This document shows positions 1 through 7,514 of a DNA stretch of 16,231 nucleotides, in pieces. Under the pieces are notes generated by a model. It was not told the DNA's origin. It did not search any database and was given only the letters and a program-made list of their open reading frames with translations. Origin of the DNA: JBBCJT01 sp037190665 (GTDB lineage: Bacteria > Pseudomonadota > Alphaproteobacteria > Acetobacterales > Acetobacteraceae). The translations under genes were made by a program, and so were the position numbers. The DNA lies in the NCBI GenBank assembly GCA_037190665.1, contig JBBCJT010000076.1, forward strand, positions 1 to 16,231. Direction: 5' to 3'. The stretch's first letter is position 1, and the number at the start of each line of letters is the position of its first letter.

Positions 1-301
1 GACGGGGCGTATCGGCGCGCGGCTGCAGCACACCGGCCGGGACGGGGCGACGCTGTGGCAGCCCTACGGCAAGGTGAACCTGTGGCATGGGGCCTCGGGG
101 ACCGACCGTGCGCGGTTCGACGATGACGGGGTCGACAGCCGCTTCGGCGGCACGGCGATCGAGGTCGGCGGAGGCATCACCGCGAAGATCGCGTCGATGA
201 CCAGCCTGTACGCGCATGTCGACCAGACGTGGCACCTCGGCGGCGGGCGCGAGCGCACCAACGTCACGCAAGGTGCCGTCGGCATCAGGGTCAACTGGTA
301 A
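1..301 (+). CDS. Autotransporter-like outer-membrane beta-barrel protein, C-terminal end (partial)
   Basis: An open frame enters from the left edge (first full codon at base 2) and stops with TAA at 299-301, so only about the last 99 residues are visible. They alternate polar and hydrophobic residues in short strands (GATLWQPYGKVNLWHG, TAIEVGGGITAKI, TSLYAHVDQTW) and end in GIRVNW. A terminal aromatic residue on the last strand is typical of outer-membrane barrels and serves as the assembly signal read by the BAM complex. The pattern of a G/W-rich strand, a loop with D residues, then GGGI resembles the C-terminal barrel of autotransporters. The passenger region lies outside the window, so its function cannot be told. 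The gene is convergent with corC. Confidence 0.75.
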   Translation, partial: TGRIGARLQHTGRDGATLWQPYGKVNLWHGASGTDRARFDDDGVDSRFGGTAIEVGGGITAKIASMTSLYAHVDQTWHLGGGRERTNVTQGAVGIRVNW

Positions 302-311
302 GAGGCCGCCC

Positions 312-332
312 GGTCACCGTGCCGCTGTGACC
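312..332 (+). terminator. Possible terminator hairpin after the barrel gene
   Basis: GGTCAC at 312-317 and GTGACC at 327-332 form a 6-bp perfect inverted repeat with a 9-base loop, 11 bases after the stop codon. There is no T tract, so intrinsic termination is uncertain. Confidence 0.3.
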
Positions 333-431
333 CACCTTGGCAGGTGACCTGTGCCTTTGGGATCGGGTCGCAGCCTGCGCCACCGACCTCTCCCGCAGGC
401 GAAAAGCCCTGAGGAACGGTTGCGCCCTTCT

Positions 432-549
432 CCCTCTCCCGCCCGGCGGGAGAGGGCCGGGGTGAGGGTGCTTCCGCCAGCACCACGGCGCGGGTTCGCC
501 TCCGCGCAGTCTCCCTCACCCTGTCCCTCTCCCGCCGGGCGGGAGAGGG
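432..549. repeat. REP-like palindrome doublet (copy A of a composite module)
   Basis: Two near-identical 25-bp palindromes, at 432-456 and 525-549, both read CCCTCTCCCGC, a short centre, then GCGGGAGAGGG. Between them, GGTGAGGG (461-468) and CCCTCAC (513-519) face each other, so the two units form an inverted pair. A partial arm lies at 388-399 and degenerate arms at about 595-628. The module, extended to about 575, recurs in inverted orientation at 13258-13419, with 36 identical bases between 446-481 and 13371-13406. Palindromes of this type are widespread in intergenic DNA of proteobacteria. Confidence 0.8.
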
Positions 550-800
550 GACCTTGCGCAACGATCCTTGCCTCAGCTTCCGCAAAGCTTGCGCAGGTGG
601 GAGAGGGGAAGGCGCTCCCTCTCCACCGCTCTCGGCGAAGAAGACCGCGGTGAGGGGGCGGCGTCATAGGCTAGTGAAGCAACGCCATCTCGTATCAGGT
701 CACGCCTGCATCCGGCGGGACACGACCTGACAGGATATCGCGCTGTCATCCGCTACGCCTCGCAACGCCGGCCGCTTCGATAGCCCTACCCTCGCAGCCC

Positions 801-1706
801 TTACTCCGCCGCCTGCGCGACCGGTGCGGTGCCCGGCTTGCGCACCCGCAGCCGGCGGATGTTCCGTGCGTCGGCGTCCAGCACGCGGAACTCCACACCG
901 GAGGGATGCGTCAGCACCTCGCCCTTCGCCGGCACGCGGCCCGCGAGGGTGAAGACAAGCCCGCCCACCGTGTCGATATCCGCGTTGCGTTCGTCCTCGG
1001 TGAGCACGCTGCCGAGGCGTTGCTCGAACTCCTCCACCGGCACGCGCGCATCCATGTCGATCGTCCCGTCCGCGCGGTCGGTGAAGGACGGGCGCTCCGG
1101 CTCGTCGTGCTCGTCGGAGATGTCGCCGACGATGGTCTCGACGAGGTCCTCGATCGTGACCAGCCCGTCGATGCCGCCGTATTCGTCCACCACCAGCGCC
1201 AGATGCATGCGCGCCTGACGCATCTGCAGCAGCAGGTCGAGCACCGGGATCTGCGGGGCGATCATCAGCGGCCGGCGCAGGATCGCGGCCAGCGAGAATG
1301 CCTCCGGCCGGCCGGCATAGGCGTAGACGTCCTTGATGTGGACCATGCCCACGATGTCGTCGAGCTGCTCGCGATAGACCGGAAAACGCGAATGGCCCTC
1401 CGCGCGGATCAGCGCGATCGCGGCATCCAGCGTGGTGTCGAGCTTGATCGCCACGATGTCCGCGCGCGGCACCATCACGTCATAGGCCGTGGTCTCGCGC
1501 AGGCGCAGCACGTTGGTGATCAGCGCGCGTTCCTGCCGGTCCAGCTCCGCGCCTGAGTCGGCTTCCCGGCGCTCGCCGGTGTCCTCCTCGTGCGAGCCCT
1601 GGATCAGCTCGGCGATCGCCTCGCGCGCGGTCTGCTCGGAGCGGCGGCCGAGGGCGGAGCGCAGCCGCGACAGCACGCTGGCGCGATGGCCGTTGGTGCC
1701 GCTCAT
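801..1706 (-). CDS. corC: CBS-domain protein of the CorC/HlyC family
   Basis: This encodes a 301-residue cytoplasmic protein. A first CBS domain (about residues 77-136) opens with YDVMVPRADIVAI and contains GHSRFPVY. A second CBS domain (about 146-205) contains LALVVDEYGGIDGLVTIEDLVETIVGDI. A C-terminal CorC_HlyC domain (about 215-290) contains DIDTVGGLVFTLAGRVP. There is no N-terminal DUF21 membrane domain, so it is the soluble CorC type rather than a full CNNM-like transporter. The family is linked to magnesium and cobalt efflux and often sits next to ybeY and phoH, as here. I chose the ATG at 1704-1706 because it overlaps the ybeY stop as ATGA and has GGAAG eight bases upstream. An in-frame ATG at 1719-1721 would add five residues. 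Confidence 0.93.
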   Translation of the reverse strand: MSGTNGHRASVLSRLRSALGRRSEQTAREAIAELIQGSHEEDTGERREADSGAELDRQERALITNVLRLRETTAYDVMVPRADIVAIKLDTTLDAAIALIRAEGHSRFPVYREQLDDIVGMVHIKDVYAYAGRPEAFSLAAILRRPLMIAPQIPVLDLLLQMRQARMHLALVVDEYGGIDGLVTIEDLVETIVGDISDEHDEPERPSFTDRADGTIDMDARVPVEEFEQRLGSVLTEDERNADIDTVGGLVFTLAGRVPAKGEVLTHPSGVEFRVLDADARNIRRLRVRKPGTAPVAQAAE

Positions 1707-2167
1707 GACCGCGACTTCCACGGGTTGGGCACGCGGAGCCGGGCGAGCCGCCGCGCCTCCTCCATCTCCATCCGCCGCGCCTCGCCGGGGCCGTCATGCA
1801 GATGGCCCTCGAGGTGCAGCGCGCCGTGGACGACGAGGTGCGCAAGGTGATGCGCCGGGCTGCGCCTTGCGGCACGCGCCTCCCGCGCGACGATGCCGGA
1901 GGCGAGCACGATCTCCCGCGTGGCATCGAAGGTCAGCACGTTCGTGGGCCGGTTGCTGCCGACCGCGCCGTGCGGTTGGTGGCGCGCGTTCAGCGCCTTC
2001 AGCGTCCTGTCGTCGGTCAGCACCACCTGCGCGGACACGCCGCCGAGGGCGGCGCGGGCGATGCGCACGGGATCGCGCACCAGCCTGTGCCAGCGCGGAT
2101 CGAGGACCGTGACCGATTGCGGAGGTTCTTCGGCGGCTTCGCTGCTACTTCGCGGTTCCATTCTCAT
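1703..2167 (-). CDS. ybeY: Endoribonuclease YbeY (rRNA maturation factor)
   Basis: This encodes a 154-residue single-strand RNase that acts in 16S rRNA 3' maturation and ribosome quality control. The zinc-binding signature H-x3-H-x5-H is visible at H114, H118 and H124 within HLVVHGALHLEGHLHDG. The preceding block RPTNVLTFDATRE corresponds to the family's PTDVLSF motif with Asn in place of Asp. The start is uncertain: ATG at 2165-2167 (used here) or ATG at 2159-2161, both inside the end of phoH and both with weak ribosome-binding sites. A longer frame to 2266 lies inside phoH and its extra residues look unlike the family. The stop overlaps the corC start. The phoH-ybeY-corC order is conserved in many proteobacteria. 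Confidence 0.92.
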   Translation of the reverse strand: MRMEPRSSSEAAEEPPQSVTVLDPRWHRLVRDPVRIARAALGGVSAQVVLTDDRTLKALNARHQPHGAVGSNRPTNVLTFDATREIVLASGIVAREARAARRSPAHHLAHLVVHGALHLEGHLHDGPGEARRMEMEEARRLARLRVPNPWKSRS

Positions 2168-3197
2168 CGGCGGCCCGTCGGGGCCGCTCTTTCGCTCTTT
2201 CCACCTCGCGCCCGCGCTCGCGGGACGCGGCTTCGCGCGCGTCGTAGGCGTCCACGATGCGCGCAACCAACGGATGCCTTACCACATCGCGATTGCCGAA
2301 ACGCATCACAGCAACGCCGGGCAGGCCTTCCAGCGTTTCAAGTGCGTCGCGAAGGCCGGATTTCACCCCGGCGGGCAGGTCGATCTGCGTCAGGTCGCCG
2401 GTGACCACCATCCGGCTGCCCTCGCCGAGGCGGGTCAGCACCATTTTCATCTGCACCGGCGTGGTGTTCTGCGCCTCGTCCAGAATCACGAATGCGTGAG
2501 CCAGCGTCCGCCCGCGCATGAAGGCGAGTGGCGCGATCTCGATCTCGCCGGACTGGATGCGTCGCAGCACCTGCTCGGCCGGCAGCATGTCGTGCAGCGC
2601 GTCGTAGAGCGGGCGCAGGTAGGGATCGACCTTGTCCTTCATGTCGCCGGGCAGGAAGCCCAGCCGCTCGCCCGCCTCGACGGCCGGGCGCGCGAGCACG
2701 ATGCGGTCCACGCGGCCCGCCTGCAGCATCGCCACCGCCTGTGCCACCGCGAGATAGGTCTTGCCGGTGCCGGCCGCGCCGACGCCGAAGACCAGTTCGC
2801 TGCGTCCCAGCAGGTCCATGTAGACGGCCTGGCCCGGGGATCGCGGGGCGACCGCGCCGCGGCGGGTGCGGATCGCCGGCAGGTCGGACAGCGGCAGCCG
2901 CGGGTCGGAATCCGCTTCCGCCATCCGGATCGCCGCATCGACCTCGCCGCTGCCGAGGCTGCCACCTCGTCCCAGACGGTCCCACAATCCCTTCACCACG
3001 TCCTGCGCTGCCTCGACCTGCGGCGGCGGGCCGGTGATCACCAATCGGTTGCCGCGGGAGGCGATGCGGACGCCGAACGCCTGCTCGATGCGGGCGAGAT
3101 GGCGGTCATGGTCACCGTAGAGCAGCGGCAGCAGGGCGTTGTCGTCGAACTCCAGGGTGACGGATTTGCCAGGGGCAGCTTGGGTGAGTGAGGTCAA
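2145..3197 (-). CDS. phoH: PhoH-like ATPase (PhoH/PhoL family)
   Basis: This encodes a 350-residue cytoplasmic P-loop ATPase. An N-terminal KH-like region (about 10-70, ending ITGPPPQVEAAQDVV) precedes the PhoH domain. Walker A is GAAGTGKT at 140-147 and Walker B is FVILDE at 236-241, followed by AQNTTPVQMKMVLTR and MVVTGDLTQIDLP, all hallmarks of the family. PhoH-like proteins are found with ybeY and are thought to act in RNA metabolism. The start is a TTG (3195-3197) that overlaps the miaB stop as TTGA and is preceded seven bases upstream by GAGGAGAAGG, a strong ribosome-binding site. The Arg/Lys/Glu-rich tail after residue 320 is probably disordered and overlaps ybeY. Confidence 0.95.
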   Translation of the reverse strand: MTSLTQAAPGKSVTLEFDDNALLPLLYGDHDRHLARIEQAFGVRIASRGNRLVITGPPPQVEAAQDVVKGLWDRLGRGGSLGSGEVDAAIRMAEADSDPRLPLSDLPAIRTRRGAVAPRSPGQAVYMDLLGRSELVFGVGAAGTGKTYLAVAQAVAMLQAGRVDRIVLARPAVEAGERLGFLPGDMKDKVDPYLRPLYDALHDMLPAEQVLRRIQSGEIEIAPLAFMRGRTLAHAFVILDEAQNTTPVQMKMVLTRLGEGSRMVVTGDLTQIDLPAGVKSGLRDALETLEGLPGVAVMRFGNRDVVRHPLVARIVDAYDAREAASRERGREVERAKERPRRAADENGTAK

Positions 3198-4564
3198 GCG
3201 CAGGCCTTCTCCTCAAGGAGGGTTGCTGACAGGGAGTTGGGGAGGGCGGCGGTCAGTTTCATCGGCACCACCGTGCCCGCCATACCGGGACGCCCCGGCG
3301 CATGGACGGGTTGCAGCCAGGGCGAACGCCCGGCGATCTGGCCGGGATGGCGGCCGGGGCCGGTGACGAGCACGTCCACCGTCAGCCCCACGCAGCGCGC
3401 GTTGAAGTCGGCCTGCTGGGCGCGCAGCAGCGCCTGCAGCTCCTGCAGCCGCGCATCCTTCACCGCGTCCGCCACCTGCATCGGCGCGCCGGCTGCGGGC
3501 GTGCCGGGTCGCGGCGAGTACTTGAACGAATAGGCGAGCGCGAAGCCGACATCGCGCACCAGCGCCATCGTCGCCGCATGGTCGGCATCCGTCTCGCCCG
3601 GATGGCCGACGATGAAGTCGGACGACAGGGCAAGGTCGGGCCGCGCATCCCGCAGCCGGTCGGCGAGGCGGCGGTAGTCGTCGGCCGTGTGCCGCCGGTT
3701 CATCGCCGCCAGCACCCGGTCCGATCCGGACTGCACCGGCAGGTGCAGGAAGGGCATGAGTTGCGGCAGGTCGCGATGCGCGGCGATCAGGTCGTCGCCC
3801 ATGTCGCGCGGGTGCGACGTCGTGTAGCGGATGCGGGCGAGGTCCGGGATCTCCGCCAGCGCCGCCAGCAGCCGCGCCAGCGACCATGTGCCGCCATCCG
3901 GCCCCTCGCCGTGATAGGCGTTCACGTTCTGCCCCAGCAGCGCGATCTCCCGCGCGCCGAGCGCGACCAGCCGCCGCGCCTCCGCGATCACGGAGGCCGC
4001 CGGGCGCGAGGTCTCCGCCCCCCGCGTGTAGGGCACGACGCAGAAGGAGCAGAACTTGTCGCAGCCTTCCTGCACGGTCAGGAAGGCGACCGGTCCCTGC
4101 GGCACGGCGTGCTCGGGCAGATGGTCGAACTTGTCCTCGGCGGGGAAGTCCGTCTCCAGCACCGCGCCCGCGCCGCGGGTGGCGCGCGCGACCATCTCCG
4201 GCAGGCGGTGATAGGTCTGCGGGCCGAGCACGATGTCCACGAACGGCGCGCGCTCGCGGATCAGCGCGCCCTCGGCCTGGGCGACGCAGCCGGCGATCGC
4301 GAGGATCATCCGCCCGCCGTCCTGCTCCTTCGCCTGCTTGAGCAGGCGCAGCCGGCCGAGTTCGGAGAACACCTTCTCCGCCGCCTTCTCGCGGATGTGG
4401 CAGGTGTTGAGGATCACCATGTCCGCGCCCTCGGGCGTGTCCGCCCCGGCATAGCCGAGGGGGCGCAGGACATCCGCCATGCGGCCGCTGTCGTAGACGT
4501 TCATCTGGCAACCCCACGTGATCACGTGCAGCCGCCGCGGGGGGACAGGGGTGGGGATCGTCAT
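3194..4564 (-). CDS. miaB: tRNA-2-methylthio-N6-dimethylallyladenosine synthase MiaB
   Basis: This encodes a 456-residue radical-SAM methylthiotransferase that converts i6A37 of tRNA to ms2i6A37. The N-terminal UPF0004 domain has three cluster-binding cysteines: C19 in TWGCQMN, C55 in NTCHIR and C93 in AGCVAQ. The radical-SAM CxxxCxxC motif is C168, C172 and C175 in EGCDKFCSFC. GQNVNAYHG and HLPVQSGSDRVL are also typical of MiaB. A TRAM-like RNA-binding domain fills the C-terminus. I chose the ATG at 4562-4564 because homology starts soon after it (RRLHVITWGCQMN) and the length suits the family. The frame stays open upstream to 4720, but that part reaches into the end of the acyltransferase gene and has no family character. 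Confidence 0.96.
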   Translation of the reverse strand: MTIPTPVPPRRLHVITWGCQMNVYDSGRMADVLRPLGYAGADTPEGADMVILNTCHIREKAAEKVFSELGRLRLLKQAKEQDGGRMILAIAGCVAQAEGALIRERAPFVDIVLGPQTYHRLPEMVARATRGAGAVLETDFPAEDKFDHLPEHAVPQGPVAFLTVQEGCDKFCSFCVVPYTRGAETSRPAASVIAEARRLVALGAREIALLGQNVNAYHGEGPDGGTWSLARLLAALAEIPDLARIRYTTSHPRDMGDDLIAAHRDLPQLMPFLHLPVQSGSDRVLAAMNRRHTADDYRRLADRLRDARPDLALSSDFIVGHPGETDADHAATMALVRDVGFALAYSFKYSPRPGTPAAGAPMQVADAVKDARLQELQALLRAQQADFNARCVGLTVDVLVTGPGRHPGQIAGRSPWLQPVHAPGRPGMAGTVVPMKLTAALPNSLSATLLEEKACA

Positions 4565-4687
4565 GTCCGAGGATGCTCCGCCAGTCGCGTCCGGCGATCG
4601 GCCGGCGCGGGGGGCGGAGGAATCCTCAGTCTGTCCGGGGTGGTCAAGCGCACTGGCGCCAAACCTGCCTCCTTCACACCGCGCCAA

Positions 4688-4716
4688 GTGTCCGGAACCG
4701 GCGCGCTCCGTGTCAA
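4688..4716 (-). promoter_or_regulatory. Possible sigma-70-type promoter for miaB
   Basis: On the minus strand a perfect TTGACA (4716-4711) overlaps the stop codon of the acyltransferase gene. Seventeen to eighteen bases downstream comes only a poor -10 (GGACAC/GACACT). A second weak candidate starts with TTGACC at 4647-4642. The 148-bp gap before miaB is the largest within the 801-7372 block, so an internal promoter here is plausible. Confidence 0.3.
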
Positions 4717-5678
4717 GCAAATGCGGGCGCGGGCGTGGCAGGCGGGCGGGCGACGTCGACCGGTGCGACGGCGCGGTTCTGGCGAAGCGCGGCGGCCCCG
4801 GTGGCGACCGCCTGCCAGCACGCGGCGGCGAGCGCCTTGCGGTCGGGGAAATCGTGCGGCTCCACCGGGCGGTGGAGCACGATGGTCACGCGGTAATCGC
4901 GGTGCTGCGTCAGGCGCCAGAAATGGCTGCCGATATCCATGTCCCCGTACCAGGCGAGCACCGGCCGGGTGCGCCGCCCGGCGGGCAGGCCGGACAGCAG
5001 GTCATAGACGATGGTCACCGGCTGGACGAGCGGCGGCGTCTCGCCCTCGATGGCGGAGAAGAAGGCCGACCGGAATTCCAGCACGCGGCAGCCGTCGCTG
5101 GTCGTGCCTTCGGGGAACAGGATCAGGTTGTCGCCGGCCGCCAGCCGCGCGCGCATCTCGTCGCGCTCGCGCGCCGTCTCGCCGCGCTTGCGCGAGACGA
5201 AGACGGTGCGGCCGAGGCGGGCGATGCGGCGGATGACCGGCCATTCGCCCACCTCGCGCTTGGCGACGAAGCACGCCTCCAGCACGCCGCCCAGGGCCGC
5301 GATGTCGAGCCAGGAGGAGTGGTTGCTGACGAACACCGTCGCGCGCCCCGCGGGCGCCTGCGCGATCTCGCCGATGACCCGCACGCGCAGCCCGACCAGC
5401 CGGCAAGACGTCGCCCAGAAGATTCGCGCGAACCAGATCTTCGGCCGGCCGGGCAGGGCGTGGCACACGGTCTGGAACGGGATCGCGACGAGTATCCAGA
5501 GCATGACGAGGCACATGCGGCGCGCGGCGCGGGCGGTCTTCATCAGCGTGGGCTGGCTGCCGCGCAGGAAGTCACGCTCGGCCGCCGCTTCCGCCTCCGC
5601 CATGTGCGCGCGCCAGTCCAGCGCACGCGGCGGGCGGATCAGGCGACGGGCGCGGAGGCGGCGCGGCTTGGTGTCCAC
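4713..5678 (-). CDS. plsC: 1-acyl-sn-glycerol-3-phosphate acyltransferase (PlsC family)
   Basis: This encodes a 321-residue membrane-associated acyltransferase expected to acylate lysophosphatidic acid to phosphatidic acid in phospholipid synthesis. The catalytic HX4D motif is NHSSWLD (H120, D125). The substrate-binding motif is FPEGTTSDG (188-196). A hydrophobic membrane segment lies at about 55-70 (MCLVMLWILVAIPF). The first 45 residues are basic and lie outside the domain. The start is a GTG at 5676-5678 without a clear ribosome-binding site. ATG codons at residues 26 and 46 are alternatives, and the residue-46 start would begin just before the membrane segment. The HIT gene ends 73 bases upstream. 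PlsC paralogues with other acyl acceptors, such as ornithine-lipid OlsA, cannot be excluded. Confidence 0.88.
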   Translation of the reverse strand: MDTKPRRLRARRLIRPPRALDWRAHMAEAEAAAERDFLRGSQPTLMKTARAARRMCLVMLWILVAIPFQTVCHALPGRPKIWFARIFWATSCRLVGLRVRVIGEIAQAPAGRATVFVSNHSSWLDIAALGGVLEACFVAKREVGEWPVIRRIARLGRTVFVSRKRGETARERDEMRARLAAGDNLILFPEGTTSDGCRVLEFRSAFFSAIEGETPPLVQPVTIVYDLLSGLPAGRRTRPVLAWYGDMDIGSHFWRLTQHRDYRVTIVLHRPVEPHDFPDRKALAAACWQAVATGAAALRQNRAVAPVDVARPPATPAPAFA

Positions 5679-5751
5679 GGCAGCGAATTAAGCCGCCGGC
5701 CATTGCGGCACAATGACGCGGCCATGACGGTTGCGGGGCGGCAGCGCAGGG

Positions 5752-6114
5752 TCAGGAAGCAGGCGGGACCATCCGGCCCAGCTTGCGGCCGCCGAAGACG
5801 TGCACGTGGAAATGCGGCACTTCCTGCCCGCCATCCGATCCGATGTTGGACAGGATCCGGTAGCCCGAGGTCAGGCCGAGCATGCCGGCGACATGGGCCA
5901 CCGCCTTCCAGAACCCGGCCGACTCGGCCGCGCTCGCCTTCGCGGCGAAATCGACGAAGGAGACGTAGGCCCCTTTCGGGATCACCAGCACATGCACCGG
6001 CGCCTGCGGGTTGATGTCGTGGAAGGCGAGGGCGTGCTCGTCCTCGAAGACCTTCCGCGCCGGGATCTCGCCGCGCAGGATGCGGGCGAAGATATTGTTG
6101 CTGTCGTAATCCAT
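5752..6114 (-). CDS. HIT-family (HinT-like) nucleotide-binding protein
   Basis: This encodes a 120-residue protein of the histidine-triad superfamily, purine nucleotide phosphoramidases or hydrolases of the HinT branch. The triad HFHVHVFGGRKLG (H101, H103, H105) lies near the C-terminus. The N-terminal half has the HinT-like NIFARILRGEIPARKVFEDEH and the hydrophobic strand HVLVIPK. The length matches the family. The ATG at 6112-6114 overlaps the hisE stop as TGATG, which argues for translational coupling. A HIT gene directly after hisE is a recurrent arrangement in Alphaproteobacteria; the physiological link to histidine synthesis is not established. Confidence 0.94.
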   Translation of the reverse strand: MDYDSNNIFARILRGEIPARKVFEDEHALAFHDINPQAPVHVLVIPKGAYVSFVDFAAKASAAESAGFWKAVAHVAGMLGLTSGYRILSNIGSDGGQEVPHFHVHVFGGRKLGRMVPPAS

Positions 6115-6602
6115 CAGGGAATCTTCGTGGACTTCACGCCGAAGGCAAGCCGCACCGTGCGGGGGCGGGCTGCCTTCTCGGCGATGCCGCTGATGCCCTC
6201 GCGCCGCTGCAGCTCCGTCCAGATCTCGGCCGGCTCGATGCCCGCATCCACCCACAGCACGATCAGGTGGTAGAGCACGTCCGCGCTTTCGCCGATCAGC
6301 GCCGTGCGGTCGCCGCGCACCGCCTCGATGAGGCACTCGACGGCTTCCTCGCCGAATTTCTGCGCCACCTTCTCCCGCCCGCGGGAGAGCAGCCGCGCCG
6401 AGTGGCTGGTCTCGATATCGCCGCTCTTGCGCGACATCACGACGGCATGAAGCCGGTCGAGCACCGCGGGGGACGGGCCGAGCGCGAGCAGCGGCGGGGC
6501 CGGGACGGCGGCGAGCTTCCGCAGCGCCTTCTTCTTCGGCTTGAGCGGCTTCTTCGGCTTGGCGCGGGGCGCCTTCTTCTGCTTGTCGGGAGACTTGGCC
6601 AT
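6114..6602 (-). CDS. hisE: Phosphoribosyl-ATP diphosphatase HisE with Lys-rich N-terminal extension
   Basis: This encodes 162 residues. HisE hydrolyses phosphoribosyl-ATP to phosphoribosyl-AMP, the second step of histidine synthesis. The catalytic core starts at about residue 46 (AVLDRLHAVVMSRKSGD) and shows the MazG-like metal-binding pattern: EEAVE at 85-89, then GESADVLYHLIVLW at 104-117. The first 45 residues are unusual: 12 Lys and 2 Arg in the first 30, followed by an Ala/Pro linker. Usual HisE proteins are about 100-110 residues and lack this. The ATG at 6600-6602 overlaps the hisF stop as TGATG, which fixes the start, and no good alternative start lies just before the core. The extension could be a flexible basic tail or nucleic-acid-binding. 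Confidence 0.93.
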   Translation of the reverse strand: MAKSPDKQKKAPRAKPKKPLKPKKKALRKLAAVPAPPLLALGPSPAVLDRLHAVVMSRKSGDIETSHSARLLSRGREKVAQKFGEEAVECLIEAVRGDRTALIGESADVLYHLIVLWVDAGIEPAEIWTELQRREGISGIAEKAARPRTVRLAFGVKSTKIP

Positions 6603-7372
6603 CAGGCTGCCTGCTGCGTCCGCCGCACGGGCAGGCCGGCCTGCGCGAGCGCCTCCTTCACCTGGTCGATGGTGAAGGTGCCGAAGTGGAAGACGCTCGC
6701 CGCGAGAAGGCCGGTTGCCCCCGCCTCGGCGCCCTCGACGAAATGCTGCAGCGTGCCGACGCCGCCGGATGCGATCACCGGAACGCGCACGGCAGACGTC
6801 GCCGCGCGCAGCAGATCGAGGTCGAAGCCGGTGCCGGTGCCGTCGCGGTCCATCGAGGTCAGCAGGATCTCGCCCGCGCCGCGCGCGGCGACGTCGCGGC
6901 ACCAGGCGATGGCGTCGATCCCCGTGCCGCGCCGTCCGCCATGGGTGAAGACCTCCCAGCCGCCGGCATCGGTGCGGCGCGCATCCACCGCGACGACGAC
7001 GCACTGGCTGCCGAATTTCGCCGCCGCCTCGTTCACCAGTTCGGGCCGGGCGACGGCGGCGGAGTTCATGCTGCACTTGTCGGCGCCGGCGAGCAGCAGG
7101 CGTCGCATGTCCTCGGTGCTGCGGATGCCGCCGCCCACGGTCAGCGGCAGGAAGACACGCGCGGCGGTGCGGGCGACGACATCGACGATGGTGTCGCGGT
7201 TCTCGTGGCTCGCGGTGATGTCGAGGAAGGTGAGCTCGTCCGCGCCGGCGCGGTCATAGACCACCGCCTGCTCGACGGGGTCGCCCGCATCGCGCAGCGA
7301 GACGAAGTTCACGCCCTTCACGACGCGACCGTCCTTGACGTCCAGACAAGGGATGACCCGCAGCTTCAGCAC
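6602..7372 (-). CDS. hisF: Imidazole glycerol phosphate synthase cyclase subunit HisF
   Basis: This encodes a 256-residue (beta-alpha)8 barrel. HisF uses ammonia made by HisH to convert PRFAR to imidazole glycerol phosphate and AICAR. The N-terminus LKLRVIPCLDVKDGRVVKGVNF, the catalytic aspartates D11 and D130 (VAVDARR), the phosphate-binding VGGGIRS (79-85), LLTSMDRDGTGTG and VIASGGVG are all present. I chose the GTG at 7370-7372 because it matches the family's MLKLRVIP start and has GAAGG nine bases upstream. A GTG two codons earlier is too close to that site. HisH and HisA, normally just upstream, lie 6.2 kb away beyond an accessory island, so hisF probably needs its own promoter in 7373-7464; I could not pick one out. 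Confidence 0.96.
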   Translation of the reverse strand: MLKLRVIPCLDVKDGRVVKGVNFVSLRDAGDPVEQAVVYDRAGADELTFLDITASHENRDTIVDVVARTAARVFLPLTVGGGIRSTEDMRRLLLAGADKCSMNSAAVARPELVNEAAAKFGSQCVVVAVDARRTDAGGWEVFTHGGRRGTGIDAIAWCRDVAARGAGEILLTSMDRDGTGTGFDLDLLRAATSAVRVPVIASGGVGTLQHFVEGAEAGATGLLAASVFHFGTFTIDQVKEALAQAGLPVRRTQQAA

Positions 7373-7463
7373 CCACACCACCCTTCGCAGCGAAAGCAAT
7401 GAGGGAAGGAATCGCGTTCCCGCAAGCGCAGACCGCGCAGAACTGAAATCACGCGCGGCGGCA

Positions 7464-7490
7464 TGCGGATGACACGGCAGGTCATCCGCA
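7464..7490 (-). terminator. Hairpin after the DUF6065-like gene
   Basis: TGCGGATGAC (7464-7473) and GTCATCCGCA (7481-7490) form a perfect 10-bp stem with a 7-base loop. It lies 24 bases past the stop of the DUF6065-like gene and before hisF. No T tract follows on the minus strand. It probably ends or stabilises the upstream transcript. Confidence 0.5.
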
Positions 7491-7514
7491 ATCGGTGGCC
7501 GGAAGGCGGACCGA

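Larger units (their letters stand above)
302..800. other. Intergenic region between convergent genes
   Basis: This 499-bp stretch separates the barrel gene from corC. It holds the hairpin at 312-332, the REP doublet and the degenerate arms up to about 650. Open frames here are out of keeping with any family and run through the palindromes. Near the corC end, TCAGGTC (695-701) and GACCTGA (724-730) bracket a nested GCC/GGC pairing, which could be a terminator for corC, though no T tract follows. Confidence 0.6.

Noticed and set aside
314..667. Small open frames within 302-667 on both strands
   Set aside because: They run through REP palindromes, encode Arg/Pro-rich low-complexity peptides and lack credible starts.
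1893..3191. Plus-strand open frame (about 432 codons) opposite ybeY and phoH
   Set aside because: It is antisense to clear ybeY and phoH coding sequence and has no family features.
4565..4720. N-terminally extended miaB start
   Set aside because: The extra residues resemble no MiaB region and overlap the end of the acyltransferase gene; the ATG at 4564 gives the expected length.
3302..5236. Long plus-strand open frame (about 644 codons) opposite miaB and plsC
   Set aside because: It has no domain resemblance, is rich in Arg and His and mirrors codon structure of real genes on the other strand.
7373..7514. His-operon leader or attenuator before hisF
   Set aside because: No short peptide with a run of His codons and no alternative stem pair was seen; only the hairpin at 7464-7490.
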